Shown here one piece after another: positions 36,974-46,241 of a DNA stretch of 64,000 bases. The stretch's first letter is position 1. Each line of letters begins with the position of its first letter. Below the pieces are notes generated by a model that was given only the letters and a program-made list of their open reading frames with translations, made no database searches and was not told the origin of the DNA. The position numbers were made by a program, and so were the translations under genes. The stretch is from Acidobacteriota bacterium (lineage in GTDB: Bacteria; Acidobacteriota; Thermoanaerobaculia; Multivoradales; JAGPDF01), in contig JACTMI010000027.1 in assembly GCA_014584695.1 (NCBI GenBank), positions 1-64,000 of the forward strand, given 5' to 3'.

Positions 36974-37936
36974 ATGCACTCGATCGTCATCGTCCACCCC
37001 ACGTCGCTGGTGGGCAAGGAGCTGCGCGAGCGGCTGGAAGCGCGGCCCGACCTCTGTCGGGAGCTGCGGCTGGTCTCGGCCGACGAGGAGGAGGTCGGAA
37101 AGCTGACCGAGAGCGCCGGCGGCGCGGCCTTCGTCGGCCGCCTCGACCTGGACTCTTTCGCCGGCGCCGACCTGGTCTTCTTCTGCGGCGGGATCGAGAG
37201 CGACCGCCAGGCCCTGGCGCTGCTGCCGGAGCGGGTCCCCGCGATCGTCCTGTCGCGCGGCGCCGGCGAGGGCGACGGCGTGGCGGCGGTGGCCGGCGTC
37301 CGCCCCGACGCGATCCTCGGCCTGGACCGGCTGGTCAGCCCCCACCCGGCCGCCGTCGCGCTGGCGCTGCTGCTCGATCCGCTGGCGGGGCTCGATCCCC
37401 GCCGGGCCGAGGCCACGGTACTCGCCTCCGTCTCGACCGCCGAGGACGGCGCGCTCGACGAGCTGTTCGAGCAGACGCGCGGCATCCTGGCCTTCGCGGG
37501 GCACCCGAAGCACCGGATCTTCCCGACCCAGATCGCCTTCAACCTCCTGCCAGCGCCGGACGACCCGGGCGAGGTCGCGAAAGCGGCGCGGCGGATCCTC
37601 GCGGCGGACTACCCGCTGTCGGTCCAGATCGTTCAGGCCGGTGTCTTCCACGGCCTGGCGCTCAGCCTCTACCTGGAGGTCGATCCGAAAGCGACCGTCG
37701 CGGAGGTGCGCCGCCGCCTGGTTCGCTCGCCGGCGGCGAGCTCGTTCCGCGATCCGCGCAAGCTCGGGCCGGTGGCCGCCGCCGGCGAAGAGTCGCTGCT
37801 GATCGGCGACGTCCGCGCCGCCGAGACGCCGGGGGGGTTCTGGATCTGGGCGGTGATGGACAACCTGCTGCGCGGCGGCGCGCTCAACGCGGTCGCCCTG
37901 GCCGAGCGCCTGCTCGCCGCCGGCCCGGCCTCCTGA
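36974..37936 (+). CDS. Aspartate-semialdehyde-dehydrogenase-like protein lacking the catalytic cysteine
   Basis: 320 residues with the Asd layout: HSIVIVHPTSLVGKELRERL (dinucleotide loop region), ESDRQALALLPERVPAIVLS, and a dimerisation domain ending FWIWAVMDNLLRGGALNAVA, which closely resembles Asd. The active-site segment that normally reads PNCST reads SPHPAAVALALLLDPL, so the nucleophilic Cys is absent, and the GHS-type histidine region reads VFHGLALSLYLEV. This parallels the E. coli USG-1 paralogue. It probably is not a functional Asd. ATG at 36974 follows AGAGGGG. Confidence 0.8.
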   Translation: MHSIVIVHPTSLVGKELRERLEARPDLCRELRLVSADEEEVGKLTESAGGAAFVGRLDLDSFAGADLVFFCGGIESDRQALALLPERVPAIVLSRGAGEGDGVAAVAGVRPDAILGLDRLVSPHPAAVALALLLDPLAGLDPRRAEATVLASVSTAEDGALDELFEQTRGILAFAGHPKHRIFPTQIAFNLLPAPDDPGEVAKAARRILAADYPLSVQIVQAGVFHGLALSLYLEVDPKATVAEVRRRLVRSPAASSFRDPRKLGPVAAAGEESLLIGDVRAAETPGGFWIWAVMDNLLRGGALNAVALAERLLAAGPAS

Positions 37937-37963
37937 CCGCCGCTCGACCCGCTGAATCCGGGC

Positions 37964-38542
37964 TCAGGCCCCCTCGGGCTCGCCCTCCGGCGCCTCGCCG
38001 CCGATCTGGTTCTCGCCGATGTAGTCCTCGACCAGTAGCAGATTGTCCTCGCCCGCGCGCTCGACGATCGACAGCAGCGTCTCCATGGTGTTGATCTCTT
38101 CGAGCTGCTCGTTGACGAACCAGTCGAGGAAGCGCTGCGCGATGTAGTTGCCCTCCGCACGCGCGAGGTCGACCAGGGCGTAGATCTGGTCGGTCACCGT
38201 GTGCTCCCACTCGAGCGAGAGGGCGACCGCCTCGGCCGCGGTCGCAAAGTCGGCGCGCGGCGCCGCGATCGCCGGCACCCGCACCCGGCCGCCGACGTCG
38301 ACCACGAAGCGGACGAACTTCATGGCGTGCGTCCGCTCTTCTTCGGCCTGCCGGTAGAAGAACTGCGCCAGCCGCGGCAGGTTCTCGGAATCGAAATGGG
38401 TGGCGATCGAGACGTACTGCATCGAAGCATGCATCTCGCTACCGATCTGCCGATTCAGCGCCCCGATCAACTTCTCGCTGGCGAGACTGCGCCCGCGCGC
38501 CGCGGCAGCGCCAGCTCTCTTGGATCCGATCTTCTTGGCCAT
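37964..38542 (-). CDS. Bacterial non-heme ferritin
   Basis: Iron-storage ferritin of the FtnA type. The ferroxidase ligands fit RQIGSEMHASMQYVSIA, YRQAEEERTHAMKFVRFVV (E-x2-H), SLEWEHTVTDQIYALVDLA and NEQLEEINTMETLLSIVE. An extra ~20-residue Lys/Ala/Arg-rich N terminus (MAKKIGSKRAGAAAARGRS) and an acidic tail give 192 aa. ATG at 38542 with AAGGAG upstream; TAGAAT at 38578-38573 could be its -10. I see no Fur-like inverted repeat. Confidence 0.92.
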   Translation of the reverse strand: MAKKIGSKRAGAAAARGRSLASEKLIGALNRQIGSEMHASMQYVSIATHFDSENLPRLAQFFYRQAEEERTHAMKFVRFVVDVGGRVRVPAIAAPRADFATAAEAVALSLEWEHTVTDQIYALVDLARAEGNYIAQRFLDWFVNEQLEEINTMETLLSIVERAGEDNLLLVEDYIGENQIGGEAPEGEPEGA

Positions 38543-38767
38543 GCTCGTGTCTCCTTGTCTGCTTGGAAAGGCATTCTAGTGCGACCCACGAAGCCGCGCT
38601 GGAATCCCGGCCCGGATCCCGTTGTTATAGTGCTCACCATCCTCGGGCGAGCGGCGAGCGCCGTCCGCGGGAGTCAGCACACCCCAGAGAGGCCGGACAG
38701 CCCTGCCGTCGAACGCGGGCGCCAGCGCCGGTGCCTGGCAAAGCCAGACTGAAGAGTCCAGGCAAAG

Positions 38768-39345
38768 AGAAAAGGACCAAGGACCAGGTAAGAGAAAGAG
38801 ACCAGATAAGAGGAAAAGACCAGATAGGAAGAGAGGACCAGATAAGGGAGAACATCAGCCGAGTAGGCCTCAGGAACCGGCAGCGGCGATCAGACCAGCG
38901 GGCGGTCCACACTCCCTGCCCGAGCCCTTCTAGGGTCTTTTCCTTCTCCGCCGATTCCACCCCCGGGCCGGGTAGCACCGCTGGGGCCTCGAAGCGAGAA
39001 GAGAAGAGACCTGATAGGAAGAAAGGACCAGATAAGGAAGCACACCAGCCGAGCAGGGTCCAGGAACCGACAGCGGCGATCGGACCAGCGCGCGGCCCGC
39101 AGTCTCCACCCGATCCCTTCTATGGTCTTTCCCTTCTCCGCCGATCCCACCATCGGACCGGGCAGCAACCTGGGGATTTCGGATCCGAGAGAGAAGCACC
39201 TGAGAAGAAGAACAGACCAGATAAGGAAAGACAGCACCAGCCGAGCAGGGTCCAGGAACCGACAGCGGCGATCGGACCAGCGCGCGGGCCCGCAGTCTCC
39301 ACCCTATCCCTTCTATGGTCTTTTCCTTCTATGGGCTTCTTCTTC
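38768..39345. repeat. Tandem ~190-bp units with purine/pyrimidine arms (repeat family B, locus 1)
   Basis: This fills most of the 930-bp gap between ferritin and trxB and I see no gene in it. First come four short purine-rich repeats with core GACCAGATAAG (38768-38850). Then follow about 2.8 imperfect copies of a ~190-bp unit: the segment AGCCGAGCAGGGTCCAGGAA and its variants begin near 38856, 39046 and 39239. Each unit has a purine arm (GAAGAAAGGACCAGATAAGG) and, ~75 nt on, a pyrimidine arm (CCCTTCTATGGTCTTTCCC) able to pair with it, so each could form an imperfect ~20-bp stem. Confidence 0.85.
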
Positions 39346-39472
39346 TTTGAGCTTCTTCTATGAGTGTTGTTTGTCTTCCACGAATGGTGTTCTTCTTCTC
39401 TGGTCGTTCCTTCGCTGGTGACACACTCGGGCTAGCGAGCACACTGAAGTTGCAACAGGAGACTCTCGAAGC

Positions 39473-40438
39473 ATGACGACCCCGCAGCAGCCCGCCGTCT
39501 CTCACTTTCGCGTCGCCATCCTGGGCTCGGGTCCCGCCGGGCTGACCGCCGCGCTCTATGCCGCGCGCGCCAATCTCGCCCCGGTGGTGTTCGAGGGCAC
39601 CCAGCCGGGAGGCCAGCTGACGATCACGACCGAGGTCGAGAACTACCCCGGCTTCCCCGCCGGGATCCTCGGCCCCGAGCTCATCGAGCAGATGCGCGAG
39701 CAGGTCAAGCGCTTCGGCACCACGGTCAAGTTCGAGACCGTCGAGCGGGTCGAGCTCGACTCCCGGCCCTTCTCGATCGTCACCGACGGCGGCGCCACCT
39801 ACACCGCCGACGCGCTGATCGTCGCCACGGGCGCGCGGGCGAAGCTGCTCGAACTGCCCTCGGAGACCCACCTGATGGGCTACGGCGTCTCCGCCTGCGC
39901 TACCTGCGACGGCTTCTTCTTCAAGGGCAAGGAGGTGGTGGTCGTGGGCGGCGGCGACACCGCGATGGAGGAGGCGAACTACCTCACCCGCTTCTGCTCC
40001 AAGGTCACGGTGGTCCACCGCCGCGCCGAGCTGCGGGCCTCCAAGATCATGCAGGACCGCGCCTTCGCCAATCCGAAGATCGCCTTCGTCTGGAACGCGG
40101 TGGTCGAGGAGGTGGTCGGCACGCGCGAGGGCGGGATCACCGCCGTCCGCCTGCGCGACGTGGCGACTGGCGCGGTCACCGACCATCCGGCCCAGGGTCT
40201 CTTCGTCGCCATCGGCCACGAGCCGAACACGCAGCTCTTCCGCGGCAAGCTGCCGATGAACGAGGTCGGCTACCTCCTGGTCGAAGAGCCCAGCACCCGC
40301 ACCGGCCTGCCGGGCGTGTTCGCCGCCGGCGACGTCGCCGATCCGACCTACCGTCAGGCGGTGACCGCCGCCGGCATGGGCTGCAAGGCGGCGATCGACG
40401 CCGAGCGCTGGCTCGAGGCCGAGGAGCACGGCGCGTGA
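39473..40438 (+). CDS. trxB: Thioredoxin-disulfide reductase
   Basis: NADPH-dependent flavoenzyme that keeps thioredoxin reduced. The FAD site is [19 protein letters not shown], the redox-active CxxC is in [20 protein letters not shown], the NADPH site is [18 protein letters not shown], and the C-terminal FAD motif is [20 protein letters not shown]. 321 residues, normal. ATG at 39473 with CAGGAG 12 bp upstream. The large repeat region precedes it. Its TGA overlaps the GTG of the MoxR-like gene. Confidence 0.96.
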   Translation: MTTPQQPAVSHFRVAILGSGPAGLTAALYAARANLAPVVFEGTQPGGQLTITTEVENYPGFPAGILGPELIEQMREQVKRFGTTVKFETVERVELDSRPFSIVTDGGATYTADALIVATGARAKLLELPSETHLMGYGVSACATCDGFFFKGKEVVVVGGGDTAMEEANYLTRFCSKVTVVHRRAELRASKIMQDRAFANPKIAFVWNAVVEEVVGTREGGITAVRLRDVATGAVTDHPAQGLFVAIGHEPNTQLFRGKLPMNEVGYLLVEEPSTRTGLPGVFAAGDVADPTYRQAVTAAGMGCKAAIDAERWLEAEEHGA

Positions 40439-41937
40439 GCCGGCGGCCGCGGACCGTCGGCGAGCTGCGGGCCTCCGGCTATCGCCCGCGCACCGTGCGC
40501 GCGGAGGTGCGCGCCAACCTGAAGCGCAAGCTGGCGGCGCGCGAGACGCTGCTGCCCGGCATCGTCGGCTACGACCGCACGGTGCTGCCGGGGGTGGTCA
40601 ACGCCCTGCTCGCCGGCCACGACTTCATCTTGCTCGGCCTGCGCGGCCAGGCCAAGACCAAGATTCTGCGCCAGCTGGTGACGCTGCTCGACGACGAGGT
40701 GCCGGAGCTCGCCGGCAGCGAGATCCACGACGATCCGCTCGCGCCGGTCTCGACCTGGGGCCAGCGCCGACTCGAGGAGGCGGGTGAGGACGCGCCGGTC
40801 GACTGGCTCCCCCGCGAGGCACGCTACAACGAGAAGCTGGCGACGCCGGACGTCTCGATCGCCGACCTCCTGGGCGACATCGATCCGATCAAGGCGGCGA
40901 CGCGGCGGCTGACCTACGCCGACCCGGAGGTGATCCACTTCGGCATCGTGCCGCGCACGAACCGGGGCATCTTCGCGATCAACGAGCTGCCCGATCTCGC
41001 GCCTCGCATCCAGGTCGGCCTGCTGAACCTGCTCGAGGAGCGCGACCTCCAGATCCGCGGCTTCCCGGTCCGCCTGGCGCTCGACGTTCTGTTCGCCTTC
41101 TCCGCCAATCCGGAGGACTACACCAACCGCGGCTCCATCATCACGCCGCTCAAGGACCGCATCGCGTCGCAGATCCTGACCCACTATCCGCCGACGGCGG
41201 AGCTCGCTGCCGAGATCACCGCGCGCGAGGCCTGGACGGAGCGGGATCTGCCGGAGATCCGGATCCCGGAGCCGGTCCGCCTGCTGGTCGAGGGGATCTC
41301 GATCGCCGCGCGCGCGAGCGATCTGGTCGACCAGAGCTCGGGGGTGTCGGCGCGGGTCGCGATCTCGGCGCTCGAGCTGCTGGTCTCGAACCTGGAGCGA
41401 CGCGCGCTACTGACCGGCGACCGCCCGGTGCTGCCGCGGGTCTGCGACCTGCCGCTCCTGGCGCCGGCGATCACCGGCAAGCTCGAGATGGTCTACGAGG
41501 GCGAGCAGCAAGGCGCCGAGGTGGTGGTGCGCAAGCTGACCGGACAAGCCGCCGGCGATCTCTTCCGCCGTCTCTTCCCGGAGCTCGAGCGCGAGGCCGC
41601 GCCCGAGGGCGCGCCGCCGGGCCCCTACGCGCCGATCCTGGCCTGGTTCGCGGCCGGCAACGCGGTGACGCTTTCGGACGACCAGCCGTTCGCCTCCTAT
41701 GAAGCGGAGCTGGCGCGCGTCCCTGGCCTCTTCGATCTGGTGGACCAGAGGGCCGGCGGCGGCGCCGAGGACCGCGAGCTGCGCGCCTTCTGGGCGGAGC
41801 TGGTGCTCGAGGGGCTCCACCAGGCGGTCCAGCTGGCGCGCCACGACCTCGACAGCGCCATCTCCTACAAGGAGCTGCTGAAGTTCCAGTTGCTCAAGCC
41901 GACCCGCCGCGGCCCACGGCGCGGCGACGTCAACTGA
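40435..41937 (+). CDS. MoxR-family AAA+ ATPase
   Basis: 500-residue ATPase of the MoxR/magnesium-chelatase group. Walker A is [16 protein letters not shown] (~residue 66), and the acidic motif region reads [20 protein letters not shown]. Sensor-type [20 protein letters not shown] and [14 protein letters not shown] follow. MoxR ATPases usually remodel metalloproteins together with a VWA-domain partner, and one is encoded at 43.3 kb. GTG at 40435 overlaps the trxB stop (GTGA). The target complex is unknown. Confidence 0.9.
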   Translation: MSRRPRTVGELRASGYRPRTVRAEVRANLKRKLAARETLLPGIVGYDRTVLPGVVNALLAGHDFILLGLRGQAKTKILRQLVTLLDDEVPELAGSEIHDDPLAPVSTWGQRRLEEAGEDAPVDWLPREARYNEKLATPDVSIADLLGDIDPIKAATRRLTYADPEVIHFGIVPRTNRGIFAINELPDLAPRIQVGLLNLLEERDLQIRGFPVRLALDVLFAFSANPEDYTNRGSIITPLKDRIASQILTHYPPTAELAAEITAREAWTERDLPEIRIPEPVRLLVEGISIAARASDLVDQSSGVSARVAISALELLVSNLERRALLTGDRPVLPRVCDLPLLAPAITGKLEMVYEGEQQGAEVVVRKLTGQAAGDLFRRLFPELEREAAPEGAPPGPYAPILAWFAAGNAVTLSDDQPFASYEAELARVPGLFDLVDQRAGGGAEDRELRAFWAELVLEGLHQAVQLARHDLDSAISYKELLKFQLLKPTRRGPRRGDVN

Positions 41938-42039
41938 CCGCGGCGCAGCGGTCGGCCGGCCGGTCACGCGCGCCTGGCTCCCCTCCAGCTGGCCCCCATC
42001 GGCGGGAAACGTCGATCTCCCCTCCGAAGGGGGAACTCG

Positions 42040-43260
42040 ATGCACCACCGCGCTCTCCGCTCCACTCTGACGGCCGCCACGCTCGCACTCTGCGGGCTCG
42101 CGCCGACCGCCGCGGACCAGATCGCCCGACTGACCGACATCGGCCCCGGCACGGCCTCCGGCCTCGCGGGACTCGACGCCGCGGTGCTCGACGGGGTCGT
42201 CTACTTCGTCGGCAGGCCGGATTCGGAGGGCAATGCCCTCTACCGCTGGAACGGCGTCGATCCGCCGGAGCTCATCCCCGACAGCCAGGAGAGCAACCCC
42301 GACGAGCTGATCGCCTTCGGCGGCAAGCTCTACTTCCAGGGAGGCCCCTCCGACGACCGCGAGGTCTGGGTCTACGACCCCGACGGGCCGACGGTCGAAG
42401 AGGCGCTCGACGTCCGCATCGGCGGCAGTGGTGTCCCGCAGCGATTCGCGGTCGCCGGCAGCAAGCTCTGTTTCGGGGCCTTTTCCGGCACGCCCGGCTT
42501 CGAGCTCTTCTGCTGGGACGGCGTCTCCACGCCCGATCTCTTCGACCTCGCGCCGGGTGGAGGCAGCTCCTTCCCGCGCGACCTGGTGGCGTGGGGGGAC
42601 CGCCTGGTCTTCACCGCCAAGCCGCAGGACGACGAGCTCGTCTTCGTCTACGACGGTGTCGACACGCCGCAGGCGGTGGCGGCCGCTCCGGGCCAGCCCT
42701 TCGACTACCCCTGCTGCTACTCGGTGGTCGGAGACGACCTCACGTTCCAGGCGGAGGGCGCGGATGAGCAGTTCCAGATCTGGCGCTACGACGGCGTCGC
42801 GCCGCCGGCACCGCTGTCGACCACGCTCGAGCCCTGGGGCTACCAGGGCGCCTTTCGCGGCCGCGTGGTGGTCGATGGCGCGGACCCCGGCGCCGGGGTC
42901 TCGACGCCGGAGCTCTGGCGCGCTACGACGCTCGGCCTCGCCCGGGTCGATCCCGGAGCGGTGGTCGTCGGCGGCGAGGGGCACGTCACCGTCGGCGGCG
43001 CGCTCTACTTCTTCGCCTACCCGACCACGAACAGCAACGACGGGATGCTCTTCAAGTTCTGCGGCGCGGGGCCAGTGGCGCCCGCGCACGCGCTGTTCGC
43101 GAGCCACGAGGTCGAGGTCGAGAGCCCGCGCCCGCTGGCCTTCGACGGCCGCGTCCTGTTCTCCGCCCGCAGCGCCGGCTTCGGCCAGGAGCTCTGGGCG
43201 CTCTCGCCGAGCCATCTCTTCTGCGACGACTTCGAGGCGGGAGACGCTTCGGGCTGGTGA
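42040..43260 (+). CDS. Secreted beta-propeller-like protein with C-terminal D-x-F-E motif
   Basis: 406 residues with a signal peptide (MHHRALRSTLTAATLALCGL, cleavage near APTAAD). The body repeats the pattern YRWNGVDPPELI, VWVYDPDGPTVEEA, FCWDGVSTPDLFDL, VFVYDGVDTPQAVA, IWRYDGVAPPAPLS about every 45-50 residues. These look like blades of a propeller of the ELWxxDGT type. The last residues, LFCDDFEAGDASGW, match a short C-terminal motif also seen in the secreted expansin at 53.2 kb. Function unknown. It interrupts the moxR-VWA pair. Ribosome site GGGGGAA. Confidence 0.75.
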   Translation: MHHRALRSTLTAATLALCGLAPTAADQIARLTDIGPGTASGLAGLDAAVLDGVVYFVGRPDSEGNALYRWNGVDPPELIPDSQESNPDELIAFGGKLYFQGGPSDDREVWVYDPDGPTVEEALDVRIGGSGVPQRFAVAGSKLCFGAFSGTPGFELFCWDGVSTPDLFDLAPGGGSSFPRDLVAWGDRLVFTAKPQDDELVFVYDGVDTPQAVAAAPGQPFDYPCCYSVVGDDLTFQAEGADEQFQIWRYDGVAPPAPLSTTLEPWGYQGAFRGRVVVDGADPGAGVSTPELWRATTLGLARVDPGAVVVGGEGHVTVGGALYFFAYPTTNSNDGMLFKFCGAGPVAPAHALFASHEVEVESPRPLAFDGRVLFSARSAGFGQELWALSPSHLFCDDFEAGDASGW

Positions 43261-43324
43261 CGGAGATCGCTCGGCGCCGAGCCCGGACCGCGCCGCCGCC
43301 GGTTTCGCATAGGCTGGGGCGCGG

Positions 43325-44413
43325 ATGCGCCACCGCTATTTCCACCTCGATCCCGATCTGCTCCGCCAGCTGCTGGCGGAGATGGATCTGACGCGGATCT
43401 GGAATCAGCTCCTGCTCTCTTCGGGCGGCGATCCGGAGCGGGCGATGGAGTGGATGAGGTACCTCCAGGAGCAGGGGTATCTGGACCCGGCGCTCGATCT
43501 CGAGGCGTTCTTCCAGCAGCTCGAGGAGCGACGTTTGCTCGAGCGCGACGAGGAGGGCGGGCTGGTGCTCTCGACATCGGGCGAGCGCCGGATCCGCCGC
43601 AGCGCGTTCGAGGAGATCTTCTCTTCGCTGAAGCAAGGCGGCCCCGGCTATCACCCGGTCCGCGCCGCGGGCGAGGGCTTCGAGCCGCTGCCGGAGACGC
43701 GGCCCTACTCGTTCGGCGACGAGCCGCACCGCATCGACACGGTCCGCTCGCTCCACAACGCGCTCAAGCGCACGCACGGAGAGCTGGCGCTCGCGGAGGA
43801 GGACCTGGAGGTCCAGGAGACGGAGCCGCTGACGAGCTGCGCCACGGTGGTCGCGATCGACGTCAGCCACTCGATGGTCCTCTACGGCGAGGACCGGATC
43901 ACGCCGGCGAAGACGGTGGCGCTGGCGCTGACGGAGCTGATCACCACGAAGTACCCGAAGGACCACCTGGCGGTGATCCTGTTCGGCGACCGGGCGGAGC
44001 GGATCTCGCTGGGCGAGATCCCCTACGTCCAGGCCGGCCCGTACCACACGAACACCCGCGAGGCGCTCCAGCTCTCCCGCCAGATCCTCGCCCGTCAGAA
44101 GCAGCCCAACAAGCAGGTCTTCCTGATCACCGACGGCAAGCCGAGCGCCATCACCGAGGCCGGTCGCGTCTACAAGAACCCGATGGGCCTCGACCTCAAG
44201 ATCGTCAACCGCACCCTCGAGGAAGCCGACCTCTGCCGCCGAGAGCGAGTCGTCATCACCACCTTCATGATCGCCACCGACCCCTGGCTCCAAGACTTCG
44301 TCGAACGCCTGACCAAAGTCAACCGCGGCCGAGCCTACTTCGCCAGCCCCGACCACCTCGGGGAGTTCGTCTTCGCGGACTACATCAGGAATCGGCGGAA
44401 GCGGGTGCGGTAG
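43325..44413 (+). CDS. VWA-domain protein, likely MoxR partner
   Basis: 362 residues. Residues ~1-160 are helical and charged. A von Willebrand A domain follows (~175-350), with the MIDAS motif VVAIDVSHSMVLYGEDR (D-x-S-x-S) and FLITDGKPSAITEAG completing the metal site. It resembles CoxE/ViaA-like partners of MoxR ATPases. The MoxR-like gene lies 1.4 kb upstream on the same strand, separated by a secreted-protein gene. ATG at 43325. Metal-dependent adhesion is expected from the motif; the ligand is unknown. Confidence 0.85.
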   Translation: MRHRYFHLDPDLLRQLLAEMDLTRIWNQLLLSSGGDPERAMEWMRYLQEQGYLDPALDLEAFFQQLEERRLLERDEEGGLVLSTSGERRIRRSAFEEIFSSLKQGGPGYHPVRAAGEGFEPLPETRPYSFGDEPHRIDTVRSLHNALKRTHGELALAEEDLEVQETEPLTSCATVVAIDVSHSMVLYGEDRITPAKTVALALTELITTKYPKDHLAVILFGDRAERISLGEIPYVQAGPYHTNTREALQLSRQILARQKQPNKQVFLITDGKPSAITEAGRVYKNPMGLDLKIVNRTLEEADLCRRERVVITTFMIATDPWLQDFVERLTKVNRGRAYFASPDHLGEFVFADYIRNRRKRVR

Positions 44414-44501
44414 CGCTCCGCTTCGATCTGTCTCGCGAGCATGCACCGTAGCGTTGAGGAGGGCGATCCCGGAATCCGGGGCAGCATCAGGAGGGCACGG
44501 T

Positions 44502-45401
44502 ATGGCGGGCTTGCCGAGCTTGGAGTGGGTGGGTGGGAATGGGGTGGTGCCGGAATGTGAGCTGTGCGCGGCGGGGGGGATCTGGTCGGTTTCGGTTTGG
44601 TTTCCGGGCAAGGGGGAGCTCGATCGGCGGTGTCAGATCGACTATGGGCGGGCCGAGGCGGATTTCGTGGCGGCGCTCGGGGGCGAGATCTCTCGGGAGA
44701 CGAGGAACCAAGGGGAGCTCTGCTGCGTGCGGGATCTCTACCGGGTGCGCTACGAGCCGCGGCGGACCGCGGGGCGGAACGGCGCGGCGATCGCGCGGGC
44801 CATCGATCGGGCGATCGACGAGAAGGTGCGCTCCTCGCCCTGGCTGGCGGCGGTCAAGCTCCACCTCGTCGGCTTCTCGGCCGGCGGCGTCGTCGCGGTG
44901 CACGCGGCGGGGGACCTGCGCTGCCGACCGCGGCGGCGGGAGCAGGGGGACTGGTGCGACCGGCGCCTCGACCCGGTGCCGGTGGCGCTCGACATCGTCA
45001 CCATGGCGGCGCCGTTCAACCTCGGCCACGATTCCGGCCTCGCCGGCGCCTTCCGATTCTTCGCCACCGTCGGTGGCTTCCTGCTGACTTTCCCGCTCTC
45101 CCCCTTCTCCTGGTTCCTCCGCTGCCTCGCCTTCTACAGCACCATCCCCGGTTACTACGGCGGCGCGCGCCCGGCCTGCCTGCGCCAGTTCCAGGCCTTC
45201 GTCTCCTCGCGCGCCCACGGCGACGACTCCGACGGCGCCGACCAGAACCCGCGCGACGACGAACGCCTGCGCGATTGGGTCACCACCGTCACCCGCTTGG
45301 CGCCGGCCTTCGCGCCGGACACCGTGAGCCACGCACAGGTGCCGGCGAAAGTGCTCGAGCGCTTCCCCGAAGTATTCAACCCGGGGTGCCGCCACGTCTG
45401 A
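44502..45401 (+). CDS. Alpha/beta-hydrolase-like protein (lipase-type elbow)
   Basis: 299 residues from ATG at 44502, preceded by GGAGGGC at good spacing. A nucleophile elbow is visible as LHLVGFSAGGVVAVHAAGDL (G-x-S-x-G, ~residue 128). A hydrophobic stretch, FFATVGGFLLTFPLSPFSWF (~190-215), may be a lid or membrane contact. Asp and His candidates lie downstream (DDERLRDWVTTV, DTVSHAQVPAKV). No signal peptide is evident. The substrate is unknown; the lipase/esterase call rests on the elbow and order of elements only. Confidence 0.6.
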   Translation: MAGLPSLEWVGGNGVVPECELCAAGGIWSVSVWFPGKGELDRRCQIDYGRAEADFVAALGGEISRETRNQGELCCVRDLYRVRYEPRRTAGRNGAAIARAIDRAIDEKVRSSPWLAAVKLHLVGFSAGGVVAVHAAGDLRCRPRRREQGDWCDRRLDPVPVALDIVTMAAPFNLGHDSGLAGAFRFFATVGGFLLTFPLSPFSWFLRCLAFYSTIPGYYGGARPACLRQFQAFVSSRAHGDDSDGADQNPRDDERLRDWVTTVTRLAPAFAPDTVSHAQVPAKVLERFPEVFNPGCRHV

Positions 45402-45508
45402 AGCGCGAATCCGCGAAAGCGCGCTCCAGCGGTTCGAGCCGAGGCTCAGGCGCCGGGTCGGTCGAGCCCGAGGGTCGTGGCCGCGGCGGCGACCTCGCGG
45501 AGGATGCG

Positions 45509-45814
45509 TTACGCCGCCGAGCCCTTGCCGAGCGCCCGGTGCAGGTCCCAGTCGGCTTGGAGGTGCATCCAGAGCTGGGGCGTGGTGCCGAAGCGGCGGC
45601 CGAGGCGGAGCGCCGTGTCGGCCGTGATGCCGCGCTTGCCGAGGACGAGCTCGTTCAGGCGGTTGACCGAGATCCCGAGCTCACCGGCGAGCTCGACCTG
45701 GGTCAACCCGAGCGGCTCGAGGAACTCCTCGCGCAGCATCTCTCCGGGGTGGATCGCCGGCCCGAGTAGCGCCGGGTCACGCGTGATAGTCCTCGCAGCA
45801 GACTTCGTAGGCAT
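45509..45814 (-). CDS. higA: HigA-type antitoxin (XRE helix-turn-helix)
   Basis: 101 residues. The HTH reads LGLTQVELAGELGISVNRLN (~residues 38-57), after AIHPGEMLREEFLEPLGL, the standard HigA opening. It should neutralise HigB and repress the operon. ATG at 45814 lies inside the 3' end of higB (38-bp overlap), consistent with a coupled toxin-first higBA operon. No operator palindrome is evident upstream. Confidence 0.92.
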   Translation of the reverse strand: MPTKSAARTITRDPALLGPAIHPGEMLREEFLEPLGLTQVELAGELGISVNRLNELVLGKRGITADTALRLGRRFGTTPQLWMHLQADWDLHRALGKGSAA

Positions 45815-46082
45815 GATTCCCTTCCCACCGGAACGCCACCCGGTACTGGTCGTTGATCCGGTCGTCGATCCCGATGCCGTGCCGCCCCCGGCGGTCGCCC
45901 CGGAGCGGCTCCAGGCGATTGCCGGGCGGGCTCGCGAGGTCCGACAGCCGGTGTGCCACGTCCAGCCACTCGAGTTTGCGCCTCGCCGCCGGCCAGAGCT
46001 CCTTCGGAATGCGCCGGGCGGCGCGGCTATCGCGCTCCGCGAAGAGATCGGCAGTCGTCGCGTCCTCGAACGACTGGAACAC
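45777..46082 (-). CDS. higB: HigB-type toxin (RelE superfamily)
   Basis: 101 residues. The sequence LASPPGNRLEPLRGDRRGRH, then NDQYRVAFRWEGNHAYEVCC and the C-terminal DYH match HigB ribosome-dependent mRNA interferases. GTG at 46082 is assumed; the family usually begins M-I-x-S-F, here VFQSFEDATTADLF. It precedes higA. A copy of the REP-like repeat lies 60 bp upstream. Confidence 0.9.
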   Translation of the reverse strand: MFQSFEDATTADLFAERDSRAARRIPKELWPAARRKLEWLDVAHRLSDLASPPGNRLEPLRGDRRGRHGIGIDDRINDQYRVAFRWEGNHAYEVCCEDYHA

Positions 46083-46141
46083 CTCGATTCCACGCTAGCC
46101 GTGGATCGGTGATTCGTCAACGCCCGCGTCACGAGCGACAA

Positions 46142-46160
46142 GCGCCAGCCGATTCGCGGC
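46142..46160 (+). repeat. REP-like element, forward (CGCCAGCCGATTCGCGGC)
   Basis: Single copy in the gap between higB and the VWA lipoprotein-like gene. GCCG-ATTCG-CGGC can form a short hairpin. Core matches the family GGTGCCAGCCGA with G to C at one position. Confidence 0.75.
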
Positions 46161-46241
46161 AGCAGGGTGAGCCGGCGAAGCTCCGCCACCCCGTGCTCGG
46201 GCTCTGATAGGTTGCCGCCTTCACTACGTGGAGGCGGGAGC

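Noticed and set aside
38890-39302. Several open frames on the minus strand in the ferritin-trxB gap
   Set aside because: They follow the ~190-bp repeat periodicity and restart in each copy; their composition is imposed by the purine/pyrimidine arms.
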